Both the position numbers and the translations under genes were made by a program. From Cladosporium sp. IMV 00045 (lineage: Eukaryota; Ascomycota; Dothideomycetes; Cladosporiales; Cladosporiaceae): 37,954 nt of DNA. This document shows, piece after piece, positions 1 through 8,702 of this stretch. The notes beneath the pieces are model-generated. The model was not told where the DNA came from. It worked only from the letters and a program-made list of their open reading frames with translations, and searched no databases. Positions within the stretch are counted from its first letter, which is position 1; every line of letters begins with the position of its first letter. Location: positions 1,696 through 39,649 of the forward strand of contig MSJI02000158.1 of the NCBI GenBank assembly GCA_001931905.2. The letters are read 5' to 3'.

Positions 1-1233
1 TCAGAAAAGCAAATCTGGTAAGCCGGCTGGCTTAATCTCGGCTGAAAAAAGTGCCGTTGAGATATGAGGACCCTCGATTTGCTTCTTTTGCATGTGAAAG
101 CCTGGATCTGGTCTGATATGCTTGGGATGCTACCGAGTATGCATATGCCAGCCCTGCTGGACGGTGGGATGATATGACCATCACCGTCGCTCCCTCTTCT
201 TCCTACACGGCTACACAGAGCGTATTAACATCAACATTGAATTCGCCTATACATCTACAAGCAGCACGATGGCGTCCAGCCACATCGGCCCGGCCGTGTC
301 TCTTCCCCAGGCCAACCATTCGATCGACGGCGGCAAATCGATCACCCCTCTCACCGCATGATCTCTGCGCTCTTTGCGGTACGGTCTGCTGCAGGGCTTG
401 ACGGAGACAGCCTGGTGTCGTACAAGCCTATGTGGTGGCTGATCCAAATCTGGAGATCAGTGAATGAATAAGTCATGGCTGGGAGAACAACATAGAATAC
501 ACTTGGTTCATCAGACACAATTTGGGAAGTACGCGACAAATCCTACCAGAGGAGACTATACCCCGATTCCTTTCACGAACACAATTTGGGAAGTGCGCGA
601 CAAATCCTACCAGAGAATATACCCCGATTCCTTTCACATGTAGAAACTACTACGACTCAGACAAAGAAAGCTGGATCTACTCTCTCCCTTGCAACACCTT
701 TGTCGAAATGTAAATTTTCTGGAAACAAAGCGGCAGGAGTCTCGGCCCTCATTCAGTGCAATCTATCTGGAAACACAACATCGAGAATACTAAAAGTCGG
801 CTGGCTCGCCTTGTGTACTTCAAATTACACGGTTCCATAGTCAGAGTGATACGCAAAACAGCACGGCAAAAGGAAGACTGCATTGAATTGCACTGCTAGC
901 TTTCGCAATGTTGCATCGATCATTTCTTCGTGCCATGGATCGCACAAAAAAAAAAAAAAAAACGTTCAGCACAACGCAACAGAGCATCTTCAAGGGACTG
1001 GTCTAATGAGCAAATCAATGAACCAGAGGCATCTGGCAAGCTGCGTCACGCCACAAAACGCAAGTGCACTTCTTTTGGGCCTACCTTCTGACGCCACACG
1101 GTAACAAACCCAACAGTGCTTTTTCGTACTGGCTGAGGAATCAGTGAACATGCGAACGTCCTCGCAACGACTATGATCGAAAGTAGGTGCGAGAATCCAT
1201 ACCACTACTTTCATCATCTCCCACTCTGTCAAA
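1..1233. other. Intergenic region, no gene recognised
   Basis: Only short overlapping frames without recognisable protein features are present. It contains one imperfect tandem duplication (515-637, listed separately) and a run of 17 A at 946-962. I see no transposon protein, tRNA or conserved gene. Confidence 0.6.
515..637. repeat. Imperfect tandem duplication, 62 and 59 bp
   Basis: Copy 1 (515-576) and copy 2 (579-637) both start with ACACAATTTGGGAAGT and end with CCCCGATTCCTTTCAC. They differ by one substitution and a small indel near the middle, and are separated by two bases. No function is apparent; it lies in a gene-poor stretch. Confidence 0.9.
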
Positions 1234-2262
1234 TCACAACTTGCTACCCCCACCATTCTGCAACCCAACAACCCTCACCCTCGCCCTCCCATTACTCAAA
1301 CAAACCTTCCCGCCCTTCACGCTCGTCACAAACCTCACCTCCTCAAACCCCTCACCATCCCTCTCCCCCATCCTCCAAATCCTCGTAACCAAACAATCAC
1401 CCGGCTTGACCGGACTCGCAAACCGCGCACTAAACTCCCTCAGATTCCCCGGCTCGCTGGCCCCAAGCAACTTCAGCAGCCCGAACGCCGTGCTGTTCCA
1501 CGAATACAGCCCGTGCAGAATCGCGCCGCCGAACCCCATCGCCTCGCCCGGCTCCGGCGTGGCATGTAGAGGGTTATAATCGCCATTCAAGCGGTAGAGG
1601 TGCGGCGTCTGCGCCGTCGTCGCGTGCTCGTACACCGCGTCCGGCTCCCTCCCTTCAGGCGGGGGGAAATTGGGGGATTTGGGACCTTTCGGCCCTCCCC
1701 ACCCGCCTTGGCCGACGAAGAAGGCCGAGCCCGTGATGCGCGCGTAGACCTCGTCGCGTCCACTGCCGGTTTCGACAAGGTCCATTTGCGTCTCCATCAC
1801 GGTGCCCGGCTTGCCTTTGTCGTAGACGCCGAGGATGCGGCGGCGCAGTTCGAAGGTGCGTCCTGAGGAGGTGGGCGGGATGGGGCGCAGGAAGGTCATG
1901 GAGCGCTCGCCATCGACGACGCGCTTGGAGTCTAGGGCGGGAATGCCCGGGATGTTGCCGTCGTTGGCGGATTGCGCGGCGTAGAAGTCGATGACTTCTT
2001 GCGTGGTTTTCTTGAAGGGCAGGATGATGGGGTAGGTGGGGAAGGCGGCGAAGTTGGGGTGGAGTTCCTGGGGGTTGGGTGTTAGTGAGGTTTGATTTTC
2101 TGGTGGATTGGAGGTTTTGATAGTTTTGGGGGCAGTTCTTACGTAGAGGAAATGAAGCTCATCAACCGTAGCTCCAATGCTCGTGGCGAAGAGGAGGACG
2201 TCTCTCTTCAGCCATGATACCGCTTCGGGCGGGTACTCGTGGCCTGCTCCCGGTGCTGCCAT
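1234..2262 (-). CDS. Peroxisomal MaoC/hotdog enoyl-CoA hydratase-like protein
   Basis: Predicted (R)-specific 2-enoyl-CoA hydratase-type protein of the MaoC hotdog family, likely acting on acyl-CoAs in peroxisomes. One intron at 2068-2142 (75 nt, GTAAGA donor, ACTAAC branch point, CAG acceptor); exons 2143-2262 and 1234-2067 give 317 residues. The hydratase-2 signature YRLNGDYNPLH lies at about residues 198-208, followed by a G-A-I-L-H-G stretch. The last three residues are SKL, a canonical type 1 peroxisomal targeting signal. The start is the first ATG, at 2262; the frame is open further upstream but without an ATG. The intron is a multiple of three and contains no stop, so retention would add 25 residues between two conserved blocks. 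The length suits a fungal double-hotdog MaoC protein rather than the trifunctional MFE-2. Exact substrate unknown. Confidence 0.85.
   Translation of the reverse strand: MAAPGAGHEYPPEAVSWLKRDVLLFATSIGATVDELHFLYVRTAPKTIKTSNPPENQTSLTPNPQELHPNFAAFPTYPIILPFKKTTQEVIDFYAAQSANDGNIPGIPALDSKRVVDGERSMTFLRPIPPTSSGRTFELRRRILGVYDKGKPGTVMETQMDLVETGSGRDEVYARITGSAFFVGQGGWGGPKGPKSPNFPPPEGREPDAVYEHATTAQTPHLYRLNGDYNPLHATPEPGEAMGFGGAILHGLYSWNSTAFGLLKLLGASEPGNLREFSARFASPVKPGDCLVTRIWRMGERDGEGFEEVRFVTSVKGGKVCLSNGRARVRVVGLQNGGGSKL
2068..2142 (-). other. Stop-free 75-nt intron in the MaoC hydratase gene
   Basis: Read on the minus strand it starts GTAAGA, has ACTAAC 20 nt before the end and ends CCCCCAG. Removing it joins residues ELHFLY to ELHPNF, a smooth conserved stretch. 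Because it is in frame with no stop, an ORF caller would read through it. Confidence 0.85.
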
Positions 2263-3185
2263 GATGTTTCTGAATTCACGCAAATGTTGAGAGATTGGAG
2301 AAGTGGTTCACAACTACGAACAATGATAGTTGTCAGACGAGGTGCTGGTATTTATTAATAAAATGTAAACTACTACCTGAGCTTGATGAAACATGAGGGG
2401 AGGAGAGTGAGATGTGCCTCGGTCCCGGATGGCTGTTCGTGCAGATCACAGCCGAGCAGACGACCAGAGGGCGCTTCGTCCTTCGGTTAGTCAACACCAC
2501 AGCTATTCGGATGTTCTCTTTGCTACATGTATTCATTTCATGAACGCCATTGGGGATTCACTACGCGCTCGCCTTGCTGAAGTGCCACCAGCGTGTCTCA
2601 TGCTCAGCTGCTCCTGCGCTTACGCGACTGAATGGAAACTCACCAGGGCGTCTAGGCTCAGAATGCGAATCGTAGCGCGTTGTTGTACATGTGAAGAGCG
2701 GACCTATATCGATGAGATGGAATGGAAGACTTTCGACAAGCATGAAACATATATCACTTCACGGCCACTTCAGTGGATGGTCTTTCATTGGCAAGTCTCG
2801 CTGAAGCTCCATCATCCACTGTGCCGTCTGAAGCTCCACTGACGGCTGTGTTCAATTTGAGTAAAGGTGAGTCCTTCTCATATGGTGAAAAAAGTCACAG
2901 CAAAGAGACGAAAGACTGAGAGAAGATTATGAATTAGCAAGCATCATGGAAAATTTGTAAGATCAACCAACCAATTGATTCAATTCAATGAATAGTAATT
3001 ATCCTATTTGTACAGAACGCGTTCAAAAAGCCTATCCCATCGCTACTTGTACAAAACGCGCCAGAGAGTCTCACATTGTTTTTTGTGTGGACAGAGGAGG
3101 ACGGCTCTGCCCAAGAAGAAACACCCCAGTTCAGCGCGTGAGCTGATCAGACGTCAAAGTCCAAGGGAGAGAGTGTTAGTAGGAT
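2263..3185. other. Intergenic region between MaoC and GT2 genes
   Basis: It holds the promoter of the MaoC gene (minus strand) and the 3' flank of the GT2 gene. Short frames here lack protein-like features. Two related TTGTACA-A/G-AACGCG words occur near 3008-3060. No further element recognised. Confidence 0.5.
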
Positions 3186-4577
3186 CTAGGAAGAGGTCAG
3201 CGGTGTTGCGAAGCGAACCTTCCTCGTTGGACGTGGACTCACATGCTCGTCGCAGAAGGTAGGAAAGCCGGTGAAGGGAGCTTCCTGGTCAAGGTCTTTG
3301 CTCGGCAGAAGAGGTGTTTCAGCAGTGGGTTTGGCCTTCTCCAAGCTGGCGAGGTTCTGGCTACCCCAGCTTGTTTGGGTCATTGTGCAGACAGCGTACA
3401 TGTTCAAAAAACCGTGGAAGTAGCTGAACAAGATCATGCAGGGGAGGAAGACCAGGTCCGAAGGGTGGCGGGTGAAGTGAGGGATGAGCTTGACGATCTT
3501 CGTGAAGAAGAGCCAAGCTGCGAAAGATCCCAAGCACCAAGAGCGGAAAGCAGGAGAGCTGTCGGCGAGAGCCTTGCAGAGAAGGTAAACGAGGCAGCCA
3601 TCTACAAGCAGAGAAGGGGTCTGAAACTGACCGAAGTAGATCACGTAGGTGCCCCATGCGTACTTCAAAGAGCGCCAGTAAGTCTCATTGGTCATGACGG
3701 TGAAGTTACCGCGCCAGTGGGCGCGAGCCCAGCGGAGACACTGATTGAGATATGTCCAGTTCGTTTCGAGACTAGTCTCGAGAACCACAGAAGTCTGCAG
3801 AGCGATCTTCCAGCCATGAGAGTACAAGTAGCGAGTCAGGAACTTGTCGTCGTCCGAGTTGAGCGGACGACCGAGCCAAGTATCATGAGTGAACTTGTAT
3901 TCGAACTCGTCGGTGGCCAAGATGTGAGTACGGTAGGCCGCAGAACGACCACTGAGGGTGGAGATGCTACCGTCGACGGCGTTAGTCGTGATGTTGTTGA
4001 AAACACGACGCTCGAGGTAGCAAATGCCAAAGAAGTTCCAGAGATTGGGGGAGGGATTGCGACGAACACGCTGACGAGTACCGCCAGCACCAACCTTCGG
4101 GTCCTCAAAGATCGCCAGGAGCTGTGTCAGGTAGCCAGTCGGCCAGAAGACATCATCATCTGCAAAGACAACCAGGTCGGTCTTGACCTCCTTGAGAGCT
4201 TTCAGCATTTGATGGCGTTTGTTCAGCTTCTCGATTCCAAGGACGTGAATGTTGTCGAAGTCGTTCTCAGCAACAAGACACAATGCCTTGGGGACATTGG
4301 CGTTTGCGGTGACCAAGAAAACTTCTTTCGGGCAATTGTTCTTGATGATGCAGTTGAGACACTGCACCAGCTCATCTGGAGTCTTGAAGGTAGTCGGAAC
4401 TACAACCGTGACGTCTTTGGAAGGGACATACTTAGGATCTTTAGCCACTGGGTATGGCTTGAAGGTCAAGTTGGCGTATATTCCAACAAGAAGGCGAAGG
4501 TACCGAACCGCGAAGCAGAAGAGGAAAAGCACCGCGAAGATAGTGTACTCCCAGACTCGATAGTCGAAGAAGCCCAT
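3186..4577 (-). CDS. Processive family 2 glycosyltransferase (fungal GT2)
   Basis: Membrane polysaccharide synthase-type glycosyltransferase of the hyaluronan/cellulose synthase superfamily; 463 residues and intronless. An N-terminal membrane segment spans about residues 11-33. The GT-A catalytic domain follows: DVTVVVPT at about 55-61, FADDDVFWP with its Asp triad at 140-142, GGTRQ at 165-169, a G-R-S acceptor motif at 210-212, and the product-binding Q-C-L-R-W at 279-283. Further membrane segments lie at about 311-334, 347-366 and 375-398. The tail is short and cytosolic-like. It resembles the fungal GT2 described in Zymoseptoria tritici as needed for hyphal extension on solid surfaces; orthology is inferred. 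The position normally E-D-D reads S-D-D-D here (241-244). The start is the first ATG of the frame, at 4577. The donor sugar is not known from sequence. Confidence 0.9.
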   Translation of the reverse strand: MGFFDYRVWEYTIFAVLFLFCFAVRYLRLLVGIYANLTFKPYPVAKDPKYVPSKDVTVVVPTTFKTPDELVQCLNCIIKNNCPKEVFLVTANANVPKALCLVAENDFDNIHVLGIEKLNKRHQMLKALKEVKTDLVVFADDDVFWPTGYLTQLLAIFEDPKVGAGGTRQRVRRNPSPNLWNFFGICYLERRVFNNITTNAVDGSISTLSGRSAAYRTHILATDEFEYKFTHDTWLGRPLNSDDDKFLTRYLYSHGWKIALQTSVVLETSLETNWTYLNQCLRWARAHWRGNFTVMTNETYWRSLKYAWGTYVIYFGQFQTPSLLVDGCLVYLLCKALADSSPAFRSWCLGSFAAWLFFTKIVKLIPHFTRHPSDLVFLPCMILFSYFHGFLNMYAVCTMTQTSWGSQNLASLEKAKPTAETPLLPSKDLDQEAPFTGFPTFCDEHVSPRPTRKVRFATPLTSS

Positions 4578-5231
4578 CTTTGCTGTGTTTCCGAGTTGTT
4601 CCGTGGCTGTTTGCAGTGTGATTTCGGGACGCAATCGAAAAGATCTTCCAGAGATCTTCCAATCGAAGGCTTGAGGGATGTGAGTGCTCTGCGCTGTGAG
4701 ATTGCTGTTGCGTGGCCAGGAAATCCAGACTAACTGCGTGACAGAACCCGGTATAAGTGCGATCCCGAGTTTTAGCGGACGACATCAAAACATGATGCCC
4801 CAATGCCTTTCACCTCGGACATCAGTGAATGGACATAAAAGAATTTCGGTACAATGCATTGTGGGCAGTGTCGTTGGGGGAAAACGTTCTCAATGCACCG
4901 CGGACGTAGACAAAGCCGGCTTTCTTGTGAAGTGTGGAAGGCACGATGGACAGACGTCCGCCTTCTTTGTCTCTCAACAACAATCCACTTGTTCGGCAAT
5001 TTTTTTATGAATTTGATACCACTCACGACGATGGAGATTCACATACCCCTAGGTGAACGATACACCAATCGTAACAAAGCATGCGTTCACCTTCAAACAC
5101 TTGCAGAACATATCTACCCTGGCCAGAGCACTGGAGAAAGATCAAGCATCACCAGCAGAAAACAAACGACTCAAAAACCCTCAACACCTTGACAATCGAT
5201 TTTCCTCGCATCTCAAACAAACAGTATCACA
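4578..5231. other. Upstream region of GT2 and of a small plus-strand ORF
   Basis: A divergent intergenic region of about 650 bp. Only unconvincing short frames are seen. The segment just before 5232 (AACAAACAGTATCACA) looks like a fungal 5' UTR with a good start context. Confidence 0.4.
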
Positions 5232-5444
5232 ATGTGCCAACACCAGGTCGTTTTCGGCGCCTGCGGCCACATCATCAGGAGTTTTGTCGAGAAACGCTGT
5301 GAGCAGAAGATGCTCTCGGAAACATCAGCTGGCAACACATTTTCCGGCCTCCACCTGCTCACCACGAGAACCGTTCATGAACGGACTTACTGCAGCCGTT
5401 GTGGCCCTGCGCCTAGATTGTCGAAGCTGGAGATGCGTCGTTGA
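5232..5444 (+). CDS. Possible small Cys-rich protein, 70 residues
   Basis: Unrecognised. The frame encodes a 70-residue protein with Cys at 2, 11 and 23, a C-G-H at 11-13 and a CSRC pair at 54-57, which could bind zinc. The ATG has a CACAATG context after a C/A-rich leader. Against it: it is short, two other frames overlap it, and the middle part (residues 27-52) is featureless. No homologue can be named. Treat as a candidate only. Confidence 0.35.
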   Translation: MCQHQVVFGACGHIIRSFVEKRCEQKMLSETSAGNTFSGLHLLTTRTVHERTYCSRCGPAPRLSKLEMRR

Positions 5445-6757
5445 ACAAAGAGACTGTTCGTTAGGGGATTAGTGCGGCGCTCAAATGATGAACTTGGGAA
5501 AAGCTCGATACGGAATGACGCGAAGATCACATTGAGTTTGAAGAGATTGGTGTGTTGTTATAGTACGAATTTGGATGCGTGTTGGATTTCGAGTCTCGTC
5601 AGGGAGGCGCGATGTCGGAACATACTCGAAAACGACGCGGTGATGTGGGCAGCCACAATCTTTCTTTGTTTGGCTCCAGAGAGTTTACATGTTTGGTTCG
5701 AACAGTATGGTATCAGGAAATCAACTCAACTTTACTTTGCGTCCACACTCCGTTTGTTTGAGAGATAGGTTCATCTTCAGGATCGATCGAACAAGCCATT
5801 GGGAGTATGGAACTAAAAGTCATAGCACTATGGCTTGAGAATTCGCGATTCGACATCACAGTATCTTCCTCATTTTGATTCGATGGTCCATTCTTTGACG
5901 AGGAGCAGAATACTGACAACTTCGGCAGCAGCCATGCGATCAGATACAAATGTAATGAAAGAGATATTGTTGCTCTCTTGGAAAGTCAGCAATTATACAT
6001 TGACTCAAAATCATTCGCCTTCGTTGGATCATAAAATCTTCGACCAAAACTCTCACCTTTGAACGATGTTTCCTCAAGTCTCGACAGCACCCAAGAAAGG
6101 AGCTTGTGTTGCACCCAACTTTCCAATCGCTCGAAAAGACGTGCATGCATGTTTACTGTACAACACGACCAGGTGCTCAGCCTATGCTCATGTACGTTTC
6201 AACGTTTCCGATGCGTATGCACACCATTGAGGTGGTGATGCATTTGTTATAGATCGCCCGACCTTGTTGCACAATAATGTTATACTGTGTAGTCCAGACC
6301 ATTGCTCGACACGATTGGTGTGCCTCTCGCCAGACCTTGCGACATCACTCATGCGATTCCCATGTCGTAACTTCAAGTGGCAACAAATATGTGCCACTTG
6401 AAACAGCTCCTGGCTGGTGGCGTTCAGCTCTCTGAGAATCTCACCCAGCTTGAAGGCAGTATCAACATGACAATGCCTTCTTTTACTGCATATGAAGCCA
6501 TGGATGCAGGAAGGCTATGTTCGCATGAGCAAGCATACTGATCATCTTTTCGATCGAATTGTTCAACATTCGTTTCGCTCGTTTTTCCAGCACCTTTAGT
6601 TCTGGGGACGAGTCATAGTTGAACGTTACATCAATTCAGTAGATCATACGAGCAACTGTCAAGAACGGGGCGAGCTGAATGCAGGTCCCCCTTACTTTGT
6701 GCAACTCAGTCATTCGATCCCGTATTCTGTAGGACTCTGGTGTTACATCGCAGGAAT
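5445..6757. other. Long intergenic stretch, no gene seen
   Basis: About 1.3 kb of more AT-rich sequence. Frames of 60-98 codons exist but have no convincing start, no domain and atypical codon choice. The right end carries the promoter of the secreted-protein gene. Confidence 0.55.
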
Positions 6758-6764
6758 TATAAAA
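6758..6764 (+). promoter_or_regulatory. TATA box of the secreted Cys-rich protein gene
   Basis: TATAAAA at 6758-6764, 69 nt before the ATG at 6833, followed by an A/C-rich leader. Spacing suits a fungal TATA box, which is typical of regulated rather than housekeeping genes. Confidence 0.6.
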
Positions 6765-6832
6765 CCCATAAGAAAAACACGCCAACACCCGTCAATACTT
6801 GCAATCGATCAAGACTCCAAACAACATCCGCA

Positions 6833-7576
6833 ATGCTCCTTCCACTCGTAGCAACATTCGTAGGTCTGGCTCTCGCCGGGCCAACAACAACCACATGCAC
6901 CCGCTCATCGTCCTCCACATGCTCTTTGACCATCTGCGCAGATTACATCAACTCCTGCTCTCAAACGTACGGAGGTTGCTACCCAGCCTGCTCCGGGTAC
7001 ACGACTCCCTCCTTCACCGACCCAGGCTGTCCACCAACGACCAAAGGCCCTCCTCCAACAACCAGCACAGGAGGTCCGCAGACCTCCGATTGCTTCTCAA
7101 CAGTCACCCAAACCGTCTGCTCGCCCACATCAACCTCCCCAGCCAGCAGCCGACCTGACTGCCCAGTGACCGTCACGCAAACCTCCTGCTCGCAAGAAGT
7201 CGACCCCAACGAACCCACCACTCCACCCACCACCGACAACCCAACCTACCCATCATCCACAACCTGCACCGAAACCCTCTGCATCGACAACATCAACTCC
7301 TGCAGCCAATGGTACGGCGGCTGCTTCCCGGCATGCCCGGGCTACACGACCCCCTCTTTCAGCGACCCAGGCTGCCCTAGCGTCACGACGAGTTGTTCTT
7401 CTAGCAGCAAGACGAGCAGCTCGCGCGATCCGTGCGAGTGGGTTTGTTTGGATTATTTCGATCAGTGTGGGAATACGTATGGGCCGGGGTGTTGGACGAG
7501 TTGTCCCGGTGGAGCGGTGCCGACTTATACTACGCCGTACTGTGATGTTGAGGCTGGGGTTACGGCGACTGGGTAG
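6833..7576 (+). CDS. Secreted protein with three six-cysteine modules
   Basis: A 247-residue protein with a signal peptide at about residues 1-16 (hydrophobic MLLPLVATFVGLALA, then G). Three copies of one module follow: C30-C66, C145-C181 and C201-C237, spaced C-x(3,4)-C-x6-C-x(6,7)-C-x3-C-x12-C. Modules 1 and 2 share the words N-S-C-S-Q, Y-G-G-C and Y-T-T-P-S-F and are also similar at DNA level; module 3 is more diverged. Between modules 1 and 2 are two mini-units with Cys pairs 87/96 and 110/119, each containing VTQT. Linkers are Ser/Thr/Pro-rich and so probably O-glycosylated. There is no GPI signal and no membrane segment after the signal peptide. I do not recognise a named family; an extracellular or cell-wall role, possibly effector-like, is inference. 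The ATG at 6833 was chosen because it directly precedes the signal peptide. Confidence 0.8.
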   Translation: MLLPLVATFVGLALAGPTTTTCTRSSSSTCSLTICADYINSCSQTYGGCYPACSGYTTPSFTDPGCPPTTKGPPPTTSTGGPQTSDCFSTVTQTVCSPTSTSPASSRPDCPVTVTQTSCSQEVDPNEPTTPPTTDNPTYPSSTTCTETLCIDNINSCSQWYGGCFPACPGYTTPSFSDPGCPSVTTSCSSSSKTSSSRDPCEWVCLDYFDQCGNTYGPGCWTSCPGGAVPTYTTPYCDVEAGVTATG

Positions 7577-8004
7577 TCGAGGGAGGCGTGGGGGGTTGTG
7601 GGGTGTTTTTGTGGGATTTTCTTTTGGAGAATGTGGTGTTCTACTACTGGGATAGTATGAGTGAATCGATCCTATCCGTTCGACTATTCTTACAATTCTT
7701 TTTGTCTGTATATGTACAAATGCCGCGTTGATGGCTGCATAACCTCTTCTACAGCCTTCAATACCTCATGTCATGATGGCAAAGGGTGCGTGGATGGCGC
7801 AACGGCATTGCTGCCATCATCTGTTCCTGGAGGCTGGCCACCTGTGGCCCGTCTCTACATTTGAAGGCACACGAGAAGGCCCGGCGCTGCTCTCGTAGCT
7901 ACTCTGGGCCTTGTTCTCCTCGAAGTTGTGGGTATCTTACACTCCCTCTCACAGTCATCTTAAGTCTTACTTTCCCTCAATAACCAACCACCCCGTCTCA
8001 AAGC
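7577..8004. other. Convergent 3' flanks
   Basis: 428 bp between the ends of the secreted-protein gene and MZM1. Presumably both 3' UTRs and terminators; no distinct element recognised. Confidence 0.5.
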
Positions 8005-8467
8005 TTAGAACTGCGCATCCTTGATCTCCTTAAAGCTCTTGACGCTGCCCTGCATCTTCTTCGCCGTCTCGTTGTCGCCCCTCTCCGTGTGCTCGTGGAT
8101 GTTCAATTTGTAATGCTCGCCTTCGCCCGTGTGCTGGCCTTGCACGACGTTCTCGCGCAGGATCTTGGTGACGGACTGCACGTGCTTGATCGCATCGTCC
8201 TGCTCCGTCGAGCCGGTCTCGAGGTTTCGTGATGTGTTGTAGGCGTCGCGCGCGAATTGGCGGGAGGCGTGCAGGGTGGGTACGTCGCCTGGGTTTGGTT
8301 TGTTAGAGATATGTGCAAGTGGAGGCAGACGGCGAGCGCATAATGTTGGCTTGTGGTCTTGACTTACCCTTGAAGGCGATGAAGGTTGCGCGCAGCAGTT
8401 GGCGGTATGTCGAGAGGATTGCTGCCTTGTCGAGCGCTTTGCCGGGCGAGACGAGTTTTGAGGCCAT
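8005..8467 (-). CDS. Mzm1/LYRM7-like complex III assembly factor
   Basis: Two exons (8368-8467 and 8005-8288) separated by a 79-nt intron (8289-8367, GTAAGT donor, CCCAG acceptor) encode a 127-residue protein. The LYR-family helix LSTYRQLLRATFIAF lies at residues 18-32. It is followed by helical segments with LHASRQFARDAY and ILRENVVQG, then the ending HYKLNIHEHTERGDN plus a short tail. This is the pattern of Mzm1, the mitochondrial matrix chaperone that stabilises the Rieske iron-sulfur protein Rip1 before its insertion into complex III. The length matches the family (about 120-130). The gene is missed by simple ORF calling because of the intron. It is transcribed divergently from zuotin across a 235-bp promoter. 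Confidence 0.88.
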
Positions 8468-8702
8468 TTTCCCTAATATTCTGGGATTATTCGGGTAGGA
8501 TAGAGATTGCTCACTTCCTGCTATCGAAGTTCCATACTCTGGTCAGCGAGCGAGTGAGGGTCGCCGCTCAAAGCGAATGGGACTTGCGCTTGGGAATTTA
8601 GACTCTGCGCTAAGAAAAGTCCAGGGCTAAAATAATCGTTGATAGTGAAGCCAGCCTCGATTCTCTTCCTCTCCCTCACGACATCCCCTCCATACATTCA
8701 CC
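8468..8702. promoter_or_regulatory. Bidirectional promoter MZM1 / ZUO1
   Basis: 235 bp separate the two start codons. Only the ZUO1-proximal part (8640-8702) can be compared with the right arm, where it is nearly identical; the rest of the counterpart lies beyond the window. The ZUO1 leader is pyrimidine-rich (TTCTCTTCCTCTCCCTC), as is usual for highly expressed fungal genes. Confidence 0.55.

Noticed and set aside
946..962. Run of 17 A, considered as a retroposon tail
   Set aside because: No target-site duplication, no adjacent reverse transcriptase or SINE-like body; a simple homopolymer.
3243..4733. A 496-codon open frame antisense to the GT2 gene
   Set aside because: It mirrors the GT2 coding region, lacks any domain or membrane pattern, and the opposite strand has all catalytic motifs. 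It is a shadow of codon bias.
5472..6397. Several 60-98 codon frames considered as genes
   Set aside because: They lack ATG starts in good context, conserved features or splice partners, and overlap one another.
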